A DNA stretch of 42,513 nt from Bacteroidota bacterium (GTDB lineage: Bacteria > Bacteroidota > Ignavibacteria > UBA10030 > UBA8401). The notes below the pieces were generated by a model, which was given only the letters and a program-made list of their open reading frames with translations, had not been told where the DNA came from and made no database searches. The position numbers and the translations under genes were made by a program. Location of the stretch: assembly GCA_008933835.1 (NCBI GenBank), contig WBUG01000028.1, forward strand, positions 1 to 42,513. Direction: 5' to 3'. Of this stretch, positions 22,201 to 29,753 are shown piece after piece (the stretch's first letter is position 1; the number at the start of each line of letters is the position of its first letter).

Positions 22201-23820
22201 ATGAAAACTACGGGCATCGCATCGTACTTCCGGACCGCTCTCGCCCTGTTCCTCGTCTCCGTAACGGCCGCCGCGCAGTTGCCCTCCTCCGATGGTGACC
22301 GCGACGCGACCCTGCAGCGGCGGTTGATGGGACACCTTTCGTTCATCGCGTCGGACGAACTCGAAGGGCGCGACACCCCGTCGCGCGGACTCGATATCGC
22401 CGCCCGGTACATCGCCGCCCATCTCACCCGCTGCGGCTGGACGCCGGCCGGCGACAGCGGTTCTTTCTTTCAGCGCATCGCGCTCCGAAGAACGCGCGCG
22501 GTCGCGGAACGTTCGTTCATCACGGTCAACGGCCGGCGGTTCGGATACGGCGGCGGCTTCATCGCGCCCCCCGTACCGTTCTCCGGTGCGGACCTTCCGG
22601 CGGTGTACGCCGGACACGGATACATGGTGAGGTCGAAGAACATCGATCCGTACAAGGGATTGGACCTGAAAGGGTCCGTGCTCATCGTGTCGGGCGGATA
22701 TCCTTCCGGCGTCGGTCCGTCGGATTTCAAGGGGACCTCCGGAGTGGATTTCGAGACTCCGTCCGGCGCCGCCCGTGCACACGGAGCCGCCGCGGTGATC
22801 GTCATACCCGCATCCTCCGCGCTCACGCAGTGGGAGAAGAACCGGAAACGGTACGCCGAACGGGGTGAACATGTCGTACCGGCGTTGGATGGAACTCCCG
22901 CCGCACCCGTTTCCATCACCGCTTCTTCCGCACTGGTCGACGCACTCTTTGCCGGCGAATCGCTCCCGGTTGCGTCCTTGGCATCGGAGTCCGCGGCCGA
23001 TTCGGTCGCTCCGTTCCGTCTCTCCTCCGCACTCCGGCTCGGCATCACGCTTTCGGTCGAGACCGACACGCAGTACACGAGCAACATCGTTGCCCGTCTC
23101 CCCGGCGCCGATGCGGTGCTCTCGTCGGAGCATGTCGCGCTCAGCGCGCATTACGATCATGTCGGAACGGGAACGCCGGTGAACGGCGACTCCATCTATA
23201 ACGGTGCGGACGACGACGGTTCCGGAGCGGCCGCCCTGCTGGCGCTGGCCGAGTCGTTCGCCGATGCTCCCCGTCCGAAGCGCTCTCTGCTCTTCATCTG
23301 GCATACGGGGGAGGAGAAGGGGCTCTGGGGCTCGAAGTATTTCACGCGGTTCCCGACGGTGCCGCTCTCTACGGTCACGACGCTGGTCAATATGGACATG
23401 ATCGGCCGGAGCCGTACCGAACGGACGCCCGAACGGTCGCGTAACGACGTCTCGGCCTCCGACGAGATCTTCGTCATCGGTTCCCGCATGCAGAGCGCCG
23501 AACTCGGACGGCTCGTGGAAGAGTCGAACCGTTCCGCTTCGTCCCTGCGTCTCAACTATCGTTTCGATTCTCCGGACGATCCCCAGCGTCTGTACGACCG
23601 CAGCGATCACATCAACTATGCGAAGAAGGGTGTGCCCATCGTCTTCTTCTTCGACGGGCTGCATGAGAACTACCATTCCGTCGATGACGAGACCGACCGT
23701 ATCGACGCGGTGAAGTACGAGAAGGTGGTGCGGACGGTGCGGGCGCTGGCTGCCCGGCTGGCGAACCGGACGCATCGACCGGCGGTGGAACGGCAGGAAC
23801 CGAACAGCGGTATGGAATAG
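22201..23820 (+). CDS. Exported M28 family zinc aminopeptidase with PA-like insert
   Basis: 539 residues with a signal peptide ending near TAAAQ (25-26). An N-terminal segment (about 33-100) shows the usual HLSFIASDELEGRDTPSRG pattern of secreted M28 peptidases. A protease-associated-type insert covers about 130-290. The catalytic M28 domain begins at about 292. Its dizinc site has H317 in AHYDHVG, D337-D339 in GADDDGSGA, the catalytic E371/E372 in HTGEEKGLWGS, D399 in NMDMIGR, and a late histidine in RSDHINYAKKGVP. Expected role: release of N-terminal residues from peptides in the periplasm or outside the cell. It is followed 26 nt later by another exported protein gene with AGGAGGG, so the two likely form an operon. 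Confidence 0.95.
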   Translation: MKTTGIASYFRTALALFLVSVTAAAQLPSSDGDRDATLQRRLMGHLSFIASDELEGRDTPSRGLDIAARYIAAHLTRCGWTPAGDSGSFFQRIALRRTRAVAERSFITVNGRRFGYGGGFIAPPVPFSGADLPAVYAGHGYMVRSKNIDPYKGLDLKGSVLIVSGGYPSGVGPSDFKGTSGVDFETPSGAARAHGAAAVIVIPASSALTQWEKNRKRYAERGEHVVPALDGTPAAPVSITASSALVDALFAGESLPVASLASESAADSVAPFRLSSALRLGITLSVETDTQYTSNIVARLPGADAVLSSEHVALSAHYDHVGTGTPVNGDSIYNGADDDGSGAAALLALAESFADAPRPKRSLLFIWHTGEEKGLWGSKYFTRFPTVPLSTVTTLVNMDMIGRSRTERTPERSRNDVSASDEIFVIGSRMQSAELGRLVEESNRSASSLRLNYRFDSPDDPQRLYDRSDHINYAKKGVPIVFFFDGLHENYHSVDDETDRIDAVKYEKVVRTVRALAARLANRTHRPAVERQEPNSGME

Positions 23821-23846
23821 CGGCGGACCATTCAGGAGGGAACACC

Positions 23847-24668
23847 ATGCGGTACATCTTCGTGTTGACCATGGCGGCGGCGCTGTCGCTGTCCGCACAA
23901 CCGGACGCTCCGTCCGCCGCCAAGGAGATCGTCCATCAGGAGCTGCTCTTCGCCCATACGGCGGTGGTGAAAGGGAGGAACGCGTCGTTCCTCGAGTTCT
24001 TCGCCGACGGCGCGCTCTTCTTCAATCCGCTCCCGGCCGATGCGAAGGCGTACTACGGCAGTGTTCCGGAACCGAAGAGCTTCCTGCTCTGGCGTCCGGC
24101 GGTCGTGGAGGCGTCGTCCGACGGAACGTTCGGATACTCCACCGGCCCGTGGGAGATCCGTCCCGCGTCGATGGGGAATCCCGCGGTCGTCCGTGGATGG
24201 TTCTTTTCCATCTGGGAGAGGAAGGGCGGGGCGTGGAAGGTGACGTTCGATACCGGCATCATGATGCCGTTGACGGTGCATGAACCGGATTCGGTGACGG
24301 TCATTCCCGTGCCCTCGGCAGCGCCTTCGGCGGTGCGGATGGAGGAGGCGGAGGAGGAGTTCCGGAATGTGGAGAAGGAACGGTCGCGCCGTGCGGCGTT
24401 CGAACGGTTCGCCTCCGTTGATGCACGCGTCTACCGGAACGGCGAACGTCCGGTTGCCGGTCGCGCGGCGGCGCTGCAGCGGTCGTCCACAGAGAAAGAG
24501 CGGTATTCGTATTCGACGGCCCGGATGACCGTCGCGCCCTCCGGCGGACTCGGCTACGTCGTCGGGACGGCGGTGAGCGCGGCGGGGGACACCGCGGCCT
24601 TCCTGCGCGTCTGGCGGAACGACGGCTCCTGGAAGGTCGTGACGGAACTGCTCAGTCCGGTGAAGTGA
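23847..24668 (+). CDS. Exported protein with two NTF2/DUF4440-like domains
   Basis: 273 residues with a signal peptide ending near LSAQ (17). Two cone-shaped SnoaL/DUF4440-like units seem present. The first (about 25-145) has QELLFAHTAVVKGRNASFLEFFADGALFF and ends in a tryptophan-rich strand SIWERKGGAWKVTFDTG. The second (about 160-273) has AEEEFRNVEKERSRRAAFERFASVDARVY and ends with LRVWRNDGSWKVVTELL. The repeated W-R/K-x-x-G-x-W-K-V ending shows the duplication. Such domains bind small ligands or act as simple hydrolases or isomerases; no catalytic set can be assigned. Probably cotranscribed with the M28 peptidase. Confidence 0.72.
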   Translation: MRYIFVLTMAAALSLSAQPDAPSAAKEIVHQELLFAHTAVVKGRNASFLEFFADGALFFNPLPADAKAYYGSVPEPKSFLLWRPAVVEASSDGTFGYSTGPWEIRPASMGNPAVVRGWFFSIWERKGGAWKVTFDTGIMMPLTVHEPDSVTVIPVPSAAPSAVRMEEAEEEFRNVEKERSRRAAFERFASVDARVYRNGERPVAGRAAALQRSSTEKERYSYSTARMTVAPSGGLGYVVGTAVSAAGDTAAFLRVWRNDGSWKVVTELLSPVK

Positions 24669-24692
24669 CGCCGGCCCGCCGGGTCACTTCAC
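24660..24692. terminator. Inverted repeat between two convergent genes
   Basis: GTGAAGTGAC (24660-24669) and GTCACTTCAC (24683-24692) form a 10-bp stem, extended by four inner G-C pairs, that spans both stop codons. Both proteins end in Val-Lys-stop with identical codons, which creates the repeat. There is no T run on either side, so termination would need another factor. Confidence 0.45.
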
Positions 24693-25229
24693 ACGGACGA
24701 ACGGCGCGCCCGATTCCGGGAACGCCTCTTTGCTGCCGCCGAACTTCTCGGCGAGCTGCTTCAGCGTCGCGGTGGGGGCGGTGAGGATCACCTCATGGCC
24801 GCGCCGCACGTGCGACACCTTCATCTTCCCCGCGTCGACCATCTTCGCCAGCCAGTCCGCTTCCAGCATCGCGATGTGCAGCCGGTCCTTCTCGAACCAG
24901 ATCTTCGAGATCATATGCGCGGTGACGAGGTGGTCGTCCTTCGGACTCTCCATCGGGGAGGAATCCAGGAACCACCGGTCGCCGACCGTGCCGAGCCGCA
25001 CGGCATAGACGAGCGAATCGCCGCTCTGGGTGTCGCGATACACCGCACGGTACTCCTTCGCGCCGTTCCGCGTGAACGTGAGGGTCGTACCGTCGCCGCG
25101 CCATTGGCCGGTGAGCGCGGGGTTGTACACCGATTCCTCCTCCGTGAAGAGAGGATTGAGGGAACGGGCCGGGCATCCGAAGAAGAGCAATGATAACGTC
25201 AGCCAACCGGCGGCGAAGAATCGTCTCAT
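24684..25229 (-). CDS. Lipoprotein of unknown function
   Basis: 181 residues. A signal peptide MRRFFAAGWLTLSLLFFGC ends in a lipobox with C19. The mature protein is a beta-rich domain with a repeated pattern of short strands (GQWRGDGTTLTFTRNGAKEY, then AVYRDTQSGDSLVYAVRLG), a central helix near IWFEKDRLHIAMLEADWLAKM, and a basic end. I do not recognise a family. AAAGGACG precedes the ATG. It is the distal gene behind the TonB-C/parvulin lipoprotein, with a 60-nt gap. Confidence 0.75.
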   Translation of the reverse strand: MRRFFAAGWLTLSLLFFGCPARSLNPLFTEEESVYNPALTGQWRGDGTTLTFTRNGAKEYRAVYRDTQSGDSLVYAVRLGTVGDRWFLDSSPMESPKDDHLVTAHMISKIWFEKDRLHIAMLEADWLAKMVDAGKMKVSHVRRGHEVILTAPTATLKQLAEKFGGSKEAFPESGAPFVRVK

Positions 25230-25289
25230 GGAACGTCCTTTCTCTGTTGCGCGAATATCGTCAATTCTTCGCCGAGAGTAAACACCGTT

Positions 25290-25907
25290 TCAACGGTCGT
25301 CCACCCGTTTGAAGATGGCGTACCACTCGCCGTACTTCACCGGTTCCGTCCATTCCTCACCTTCCAGCCGGGAGAGGATCCGCCGGATCTCCTCCGGATA
25401 CTGCTGGATGTTCACCCGTCCCACGGTGCCTCGCTGGTCCCGCGATGGAGCGACCGAATGGAGCAGCACCATCTCGCAGAAATCGCATCCTTCCGTCAGT
25501 TTCCGGTAGACCGAATCGGCCTCCTCCTGCGTTGCGCAGTACAGTTCCGCGAGCGTCATGTAGTTGGGCTGCGCGAACTGCACCACGGCGGACTGATGGA
25601 GCCAGAGCTTCAGCGATTTCCCTTTGTACTGCGCGGGCGAATACCGCCAGCGGAACACGGCCGCTCGGGCGGACGAATCCCACTCCGTCGAACCGCTGCC
25701 GCGGAGCAGGTCCACGTACCGCACCGCGCCCTGTTCGTCGATGAGGATGTTGAGTTCGATGCGCACATCGGGGGCGGTGACGGGATACGGGAACGGGGGG
25801 AACGGGGCCTGATAGATGAGAGCCGGCAGCGTGAGGTCGGCGACCTCGGGAGTGGAGGAGCATCCGCCGGCAAGCAGGAGAACGATGACACACAGGAGAG
25901 CTTTCAT
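25290..25907 (-). CDS. Lipoprotein fusing a TonB C-terminal domain to a parvulin-like domain
   Basis: 205 residues from ATG 25907, which has a perfect AAGGAGG site; an upstream in-frame ATG lacks one. The lipobox is AGGC with C16. Residues about 35-113 match the TonB C-terminal fold: VRIELNILIDEQGAVRYVDLLRGSG, DSSARAAVFRWRYSPAQYKGK, then VVQF. Residues about 118-203 resemble a parvulin (PpiC) prolyl isomerase core: TQEEADSVYRKLTEGCDF, an SVAPSRDQRGTVGRV loop, and EEIRRILSRLEGEEWTEPV ending in the YAIFK strand. There is no membrane helix or proline-rich arm, so it cannot act as a normal TonB. Three cysteines in the mature part (124, 141, 144) could form a disulfide. The parvulin call is from pattern only. 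Confidence 0.68.
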   Translation of the reverse strand: MKALLCVIVLLLAGGCSSTPEVADLTLPALIYQAPFPPFPYPVTAPDVRIELNILIDEQGAVRYVDLLRGSGSTEWDSSARAAVFRWRYSPAQYKGKSLKLWLHQSAVVQFAQPNYMTLAELYCATQEEADSVYRKLTEGCDFCEMVLLHSVAPSRDQRGTVGRVNIQQYPEEIRRILSRLEGEEWTEPVKYGEWYAIFKRVDDR

Positions 25908-25934
25908 GGCGCACCTCCTTTCGTGCTGACGGTA

Positions 25935-25966
25935 CAATGTACCGACATTTCGATGATGATGTCAAG
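25935..25966 (-). promoter_or_regulatory. Promoter CTTG-N21-TACATTG of the TonB-C/parvulin gene
   Basis: On the minus strand TACATTG (25941-25935) is the same heptamer as at 8626 and 10642. CTTG lies 21 nt upstream (TTGA at 20 nt). The leader is about 20 nt and contains the AAGGAGG site. Confidence 0.45.
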
Positions 25967-26011
25967 GAGGGAAAAAGGGCGCTGATACGGGGACGAACGG
26001 TCCTCCGGTCG

Positions 26012-27268
26012 TCATGCGGACCGGCGGAGCAGCACCATCAGTTCCACTTCGTCCGTTCCGGGGAACATGTCGAACGGCACGGCGGTGACCGGCGCGTATC
26101 CCGCGTTCTTCCACCGTTGCAGTTCGGAGGCGATGACCGGCGGATTGCAGAAGATGTGGAGCACGGCGGCGGGCCGGGCTTCGGCGATGACGTCGATGAC
26201 GCCGGAGGCGGTGCCGCTGCGGGGCGGGTCGAGAAGGACCTTGCGCGTTCCTTTCTCCGCTCCGCCGAGCAGACGGCGCATCATGGCCGGCGAGATGTCG
26301 GCCGAGAGGAACTTCACGTTCTCCGCACGGAGCCGGCGCGCGTTGGCGATGGCGTCCGAGATGGAGCCGCGCGACAGTTCCACGCCGGTGACGGAGCGGA
26401 CCTGCGGCGCAAGGGTTAAGGAGAACAGTCCGTATCCGCAGTACAGGTCGTACAGCGCATCGTCCTTCGAGAGCTGCAGCAGCGACGCGGCCCGTCCGGT
26501 GAACTCCGGCAGGATGGCATGGTTCGTCTGCGAGAACGACAGCGGCGAATAGCGGAAAGGTGTGCCGGAGACCGAATGCGAAAGGAGGTCGGTGCCGAAG
26601 AGCTTCTGTGCGCGGGGAGTGGAGGGGCGCTCGGAACGGGTCGGCCGTCCGGAAAGATAGTACCGGGAGCGTTCCTCGTCCACGAAGACGAACAGTCCCT
26701 TCACCGCCGGCACGCGTCCGGTGAGATGCTTGGAGATCCGGTTCACCTCCCGGCGGTTCGCGGAGGAGAAGTGGTTCATGTTGAAGATGACGGTGGCCGC
26801 CTCGTCGCCCCCTTTCACGATGACGTAGTTGAACTCCTCCGCGAGCGAGGAGTTCTCCCTCTTCTGCAGGTACGTCTGGACCACCGAGTACACCGAAGCA
26901 TGCACGGCGGGTTCGATGGCGCACTGTCCGACGTCCATCGGGAAGGAACGCTCGCTCTCGTCGTCCGTTCCGATGAGTCCGAGCGTGAACGTGCGGCCGC
27001 GGATGAACGCCTTCCGTTTGGAGACGGTGCGGTACAACCGCCCGAGCGGGGAGGGGACGAACGGTTCGAGGGGGATGCCGGTGCCGAGCGCGGACCAGAA
27101 CGCGTCGAGAGGGGCGGGTTTCTGTGCGGTCTCCGTCTCGTACGTGATGCGGCCGGCGAAGCAAAGCCCGCAACGCTTTCCGGCGGGAGTGCGGCATTCC
27201 CCCGCGGCGAGCGGACGGGGCGCGGCCGGAGCGAAAGCGGAGTGAAGACGTTCGGACAGTGTCGGCAC
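26012..27268 (-). CDS. RlmD/TrmA family RNA (uracil-5-)-methyltransferase
   Basis: 418 residues. SAM-dependent methylation of a uracil C5, most likely U1939 of 23S rRNA. The C-terminal half has the family block PLSFSQTNHAILPEF, the SAM loop DLYCGYGLFSLTLA, LLDPPRSG, the catalytic Cys374 in HIFCNPPV, and DMFPGTDEVE. In that last motif a histidine is usual where D occurs, and the active-site glutamate is kept. N-terminal cysteines C25, C33, C36 and C116 match the spacing idea of the RlmD [4Fe-4S] cluster, but the usual TRAM domain is missing. The start is GTG 27268. It is divergent from ftsB, and a TTG-N20-TAATTTG promoter lies in between. The enzyme class is certain; the exact target site is inferred. 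Confidence 0.87.
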   Translation of the reverse strand: MPTLSERLHSAFAPAAPRPLAAGECRTPAGKRCGLCFAGRITYETETAQKPAPLDAFWSALGTGIPLEPFVPSPLGRLYRTVSKRKAFIRGRTFTLGLIGTDDESERSFPMDVGQCAIEPAVHASVYSVVQTYLQKRENSSLAEEFNYVIVKGGDEAATVIFNMNHFSSANRREVNRISKHLTGRVPAVKGLFVFVDEERSRYYLSGRPTRSERPSTPRAQKLFGTDLLSHSVSGTPFRYSPLSFSQTNHAILPEFTGRAASLLQLSKDDALYDLYCGYGLFSLTLAPQVRSVTGVELSRGSISDAIANARRLRAENVKFLSADISPAMMRRLLGGAEKGTRKVLLDPPRSGTASGVIDVIAEARPAAVLHIFCNPPVIASELQRWKNAGYAPVTAVPFDMFPGTDEVELMVLLRRSA

Positions 27269-27315
27269 GGCGGAAATGACGGTGGAGTGCGGTGTTCGGA
27301 CCGATATTCTCCTAC

Positions 27316-27346
27316 CAAATTACGCTAATTGTTGTTACCTTTCAAT
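27316..27346 (-). promoter_or_regulatory. Promoter ATTG-N20-TAATTTG of the rRNA methyltransferase gene
   Basis: On the minus strand ATTG (27346-27343) and TAATTTG (27322-27316) are exactly 20 nt apart. The leader would be about 45 nt. Confidence 0.42.
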
Positions 27347-27352
27347 GATTCC

Positions 27353-27691
27353 ATGAAGTTTTACCGTAAAATACGCAAGCAGGTGCGTCCCGAGAACCTC
27401 CTCGAATCGGTGCGCGAGAACAAGGTGCGCACCGCCGTCATCGCCGGAACGTTCCTGCTCGTGCTCTATATTATTTTCAACAGCAATGGACTGCTGCCGC
27501 GCGTGAGACTGGAAATGGAACGCGAAGCGATGCAGGAGAAGATCCGTCTGGCAGAAGAGGAGCAGCGGAAGCTGAAGGACCAGTCCAAGGCGCTCGACGG
27601 CGATCCGAAGGCGATCGAAAAAGTGGCGCGGGAGAAGTACGGCATGGTGCGCGAGAACGAGAAGGTGTACAAAGTGGCGCCGAAGAAGTGA
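27353..27691 (+). CDS. FtsB/DivIC family septum formation protein
   Basis: 112 residues. A basic N-terminal tail (KIRKQVRPENLLESVRENKVR) is followed by one transmembrane helix (about 27-44), a coiled coil (about 48-80, RLEMEREAMQEKIRLAEEEQRKL) and a short conserved end with DPKAIEKVAREKYGMVRENEKVYKV. This is the topology of FtsB and DivIC, which bridge FtsL and FtsQ in the divisome. ATG 27353 is chosen over the upstream TTG frame because it gives the normal N-terminus. Its stop overlaps the GTG of rarA (GTGA). Confidence 0.88.
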   Translation: MKFYRKIRKQVRPENLLESVRENKVRTAVIAGTFLLVLYIIFNSNGLLPRVRLEMEREAMQEKIRLAEEEQRKLKDQSKALDGDPKAIEKVAREKYGMVRENEKVYKVAPKK

Positions 27692-28980
27692 CAGGAAGCC
27701 GGGACCATAGCGCACCGCTGGCCGAACGGGTCCGACCGCAGACCATCGCTCAGTTCGCCGGACAGTCGCATCTGCTGGGCGACGGGAAGCCGCTCCGCCG
27801 TATGGTGGAGGAGGACCAGCTCCGTTCGTTCATCCTCTGGGGACCGCCGGGCGTCGGCAAGACGACCCTCGCGCGCATCATCGCCAACCAGACGAAGGCG
27901 GAGTTCTTCGCGCTCAACGCCGTCTCGTCCGGCGTCAAGGACGTCCGTGAGGTCATCGCCCAGGGGGAGGCGTTCCGCGCGTCGGGACGGCGGACCGTCC
28001 TCTTCATCGACGAGATCCACCGGTTCAACAAGGCGCAGCAGGACGCGCTCCTGCACAGCGTGGAATCGGGCGTCCTCACGCTCATCGGAGCGACGACGGA
28101 GAACCCTTCGTTCGAGGTCATTTCGCCGCTCCTCTCGCGCATGCGGGTGTACGTGATGGAGCCGCTCGGGCGCGCGGACCTGGACCGCATTTTGGAGCAG
28201 ACCCTCGCGGCGGACGACGTCATCACCACCGCCTCCGTCGCGGTGGAGGACCGCGACTATCTCTTTCTCCTCTCCGGCGGCGACGCGCGGAAGCTGCTCA
28301 ACGGACTCGAACTCGCGTTCCAGACCGCGGTGCCGGACGTCGGCGGCGTGCGCCGGCTGACCAACGCGGTGCTCGAAGAGGCGTTCCAGCGCCGGTACTC
28401 GCTGTACGACAAGAAGGGGGAGCAGCACTACGACATCATCTCCGCCTTCATCAAGAGCATGCGCGGCAGCGACCCGGACGCGGCGGTGTACTGGCTCGCC
28501 CGGATGCTGGAGGGAGGGGAGGACCCGACGTTCATCGCGCGGCGGATGATCATCCTCGCGTCCGAGGACATCGGCAATGCCGATCCGGCGGCCCTCATGC
28601 TCGCGGTGGACGGGTTCACGGCGGTGGAGTACGTCGGCATGCCCGAAGCCCGCATCATCCTGGCGAACGTCGCCACGTACCTCGCCGGAGCCCCCAAGAG
28701 CAACGCGTCGTACGCGGCCATCGGCGAAGCGATGGAGGACGTCCGGCGGCTCCCCAATCTGCCGGTGCCGCTGCATCTGCGTAACGCGCCGACGAAACTG
28801 ATGAAGGAGCTCGGGTACGGCCGCGAGTACAAGTACGCGCACGAGTACGACGGGAACTTCGTCGAACAACAGAACCTTCCGGACCGTCTCAAGGAGAAAC
28901 GGTACTACCGTCCCACCGAGAACGGCCGGGAGAAACAGATCAAGGAACGGCTGACCCACCTGTGGAAAGGGAAGAAGTGA
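27688..28980 (+). CDS. rarA: Replication-associated recombination protein A (AAA+ ATPase)
   Basis: 430 residues. A clamp-loader-like AAA+ ATPase acting at stalled replication forks, homologous to E. coli RarA/MgsA and eukaryotic WRNIP1/Mgs1. Walker A is GPPGVGKT (52-59), Walker B is LFIDEIHRF, sensor 1 is IGATTENPSFEV and the arginine finger region is LLSRMRVY. The C-terminal half has the family-specific HYDIISAFIKSMRGSDPDAAVYWLARMLEGGEDP and ASEDIGNADP blocks. The length is normal. The start is GTG 27688, overlapping ftsB. The next gene begins 1 nt after the stop. Confidence 0.97.
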   Translation: MTGSRDHSAPLAERVRPQTIAQFAGQSHLLGDGKPLRRMVEEDQLRSFILWGPPGVGKTTLARIIANQTKAEFFALNAVSSGVKDVREVIAQGEAFRASGRRTVLFIDEIHRFNKAQQDALLHSVESGVLTLIGATTENPSFEVISPLLSRMRVYVMEPLGRADLDRILEQTLAADDVITTASVAVEDRDYLFLLSGGDARKLLNGLELAFQTAVPDVGGVRRLTNAVLEEAFQRRYSLYDKKGEQHYDIISAFIKSMRGSDPDAAVYWLARMLEGGEDPTFIARRMIILASEDIGNADPAALMLAVDGFTAVEYVGMPEARIILANVATYLAGAPKSNASYAAIGEAMEDVRRLPNLPVPLHLRNAPTKLMKELGYGREYKYAHEYDGNFVEQQNLPDRLKEKRYYRPTENGREKQIKERLTHLWKGKK

Positions 28981-28981
28981 C

Positions 28982-29746
28982 ATGACCGAGGCATCCGCTC
29001 TCATCGACCGCCTGAAGGAGCACTGCACCATTGTGGTCTTCGGCGATTCCATCTCCCGCGGCGTCGTCTTCGACGAGACGAAGCAGCGCCATTCGCTCCT
29101 GCTGGAGAGCTATGCGAACATCGTGAAGGAGCAGCTCCGCGCTGCGGTGGTGAACGCCGCGAAGTTCGGCAGCACCATCCTGGAGGGGCTGCAGCGGTTC
29201 CAGAACGACGTGCTGCAGAAACGGCCGGACATCGTCCTCATCGAGTTCGGCGGGAACGACTGCGACTTCGCGTGGGACGATGTGGCGCAGGACCCCACCG
29301 GACCGCACCAGCCGAAGACCGACCGCGGCGAGTTCGCGCGGCGCCTGTCGGACCTCATCGCCCGGCTGAACGAGCTCCGCATCATCCCTGTGCTCGTCAC
29401 GCTGCCGCCGCTGGACCCGGAACGGTACCTGCAGTGGGTGTCGCACAACAGCGCCGAGGCGAAGGAGAACATCCTCCGGTTCATCGGTGCGGCGTCGCGC
29501 ATCTACTCCTGGCACGAACAGTACAACGCCGCCATCCTCCGCGTGGCGGAGGAGACGAAGACGCGGCTCATCGACATCCGCTCCTCGTTCCTCGCGGCGG
29601 AGGACTACACGACGCTCATCTGCCGCGACGGCATCCATCCGAACCGGGAGGGACACCGCGTCATCGCGGAGACCATCCTGCAGTACATCCGGACGCGGCA
29701 CGACTTCCTCCTCACCAATCCGCCCTCCACCACGGCGGCACCGTAG
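28982..29746 (+). CDS. SGNH/GDSL family hydrolase
   Basis: 254 residues, no signal peptide. The four SGNH blocks are present: GDSIS (catalytic serine), the glycine block near AAKFGSTI, GGND, and the C-terminal CRDGIHPN with the catalytic Asp and His. The family includes esterases, lipases and acyl-thioesterases; the substrate cannot be told. An insertion with TGPHQPKTDRGEF follows the GGND block. It starts 1 nt after rarA and ends 7 nt before the ROK gene, so it sits inside the ftsB-rarA-SGNH-ROK-lptD run. Confidence 0.92.
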   Translation: MTEASALIDRLKEHCTIVVFGDSISRGVVFDETKQRHSLLLESYANIVKEQLRAAVVNAAKFGSTILEGLQRFQNDVLQKRPDIVLIEFGGNDCDFAWDDVAQDPTGPHQPKTDRGEFARRLSDLIARLNELRIIPVLVTLPPLDPERYLQWVSHNSAEAKENILRFIGAASRIYSWHEQYNAAILRVAEETKTRLIDIRSSFLAAEDYTTLICRDGIHPNREGHRVIAETILQYIRTRHDFLLTNPPSTTAAP

Positions 29747-29753
29747 GACCACC

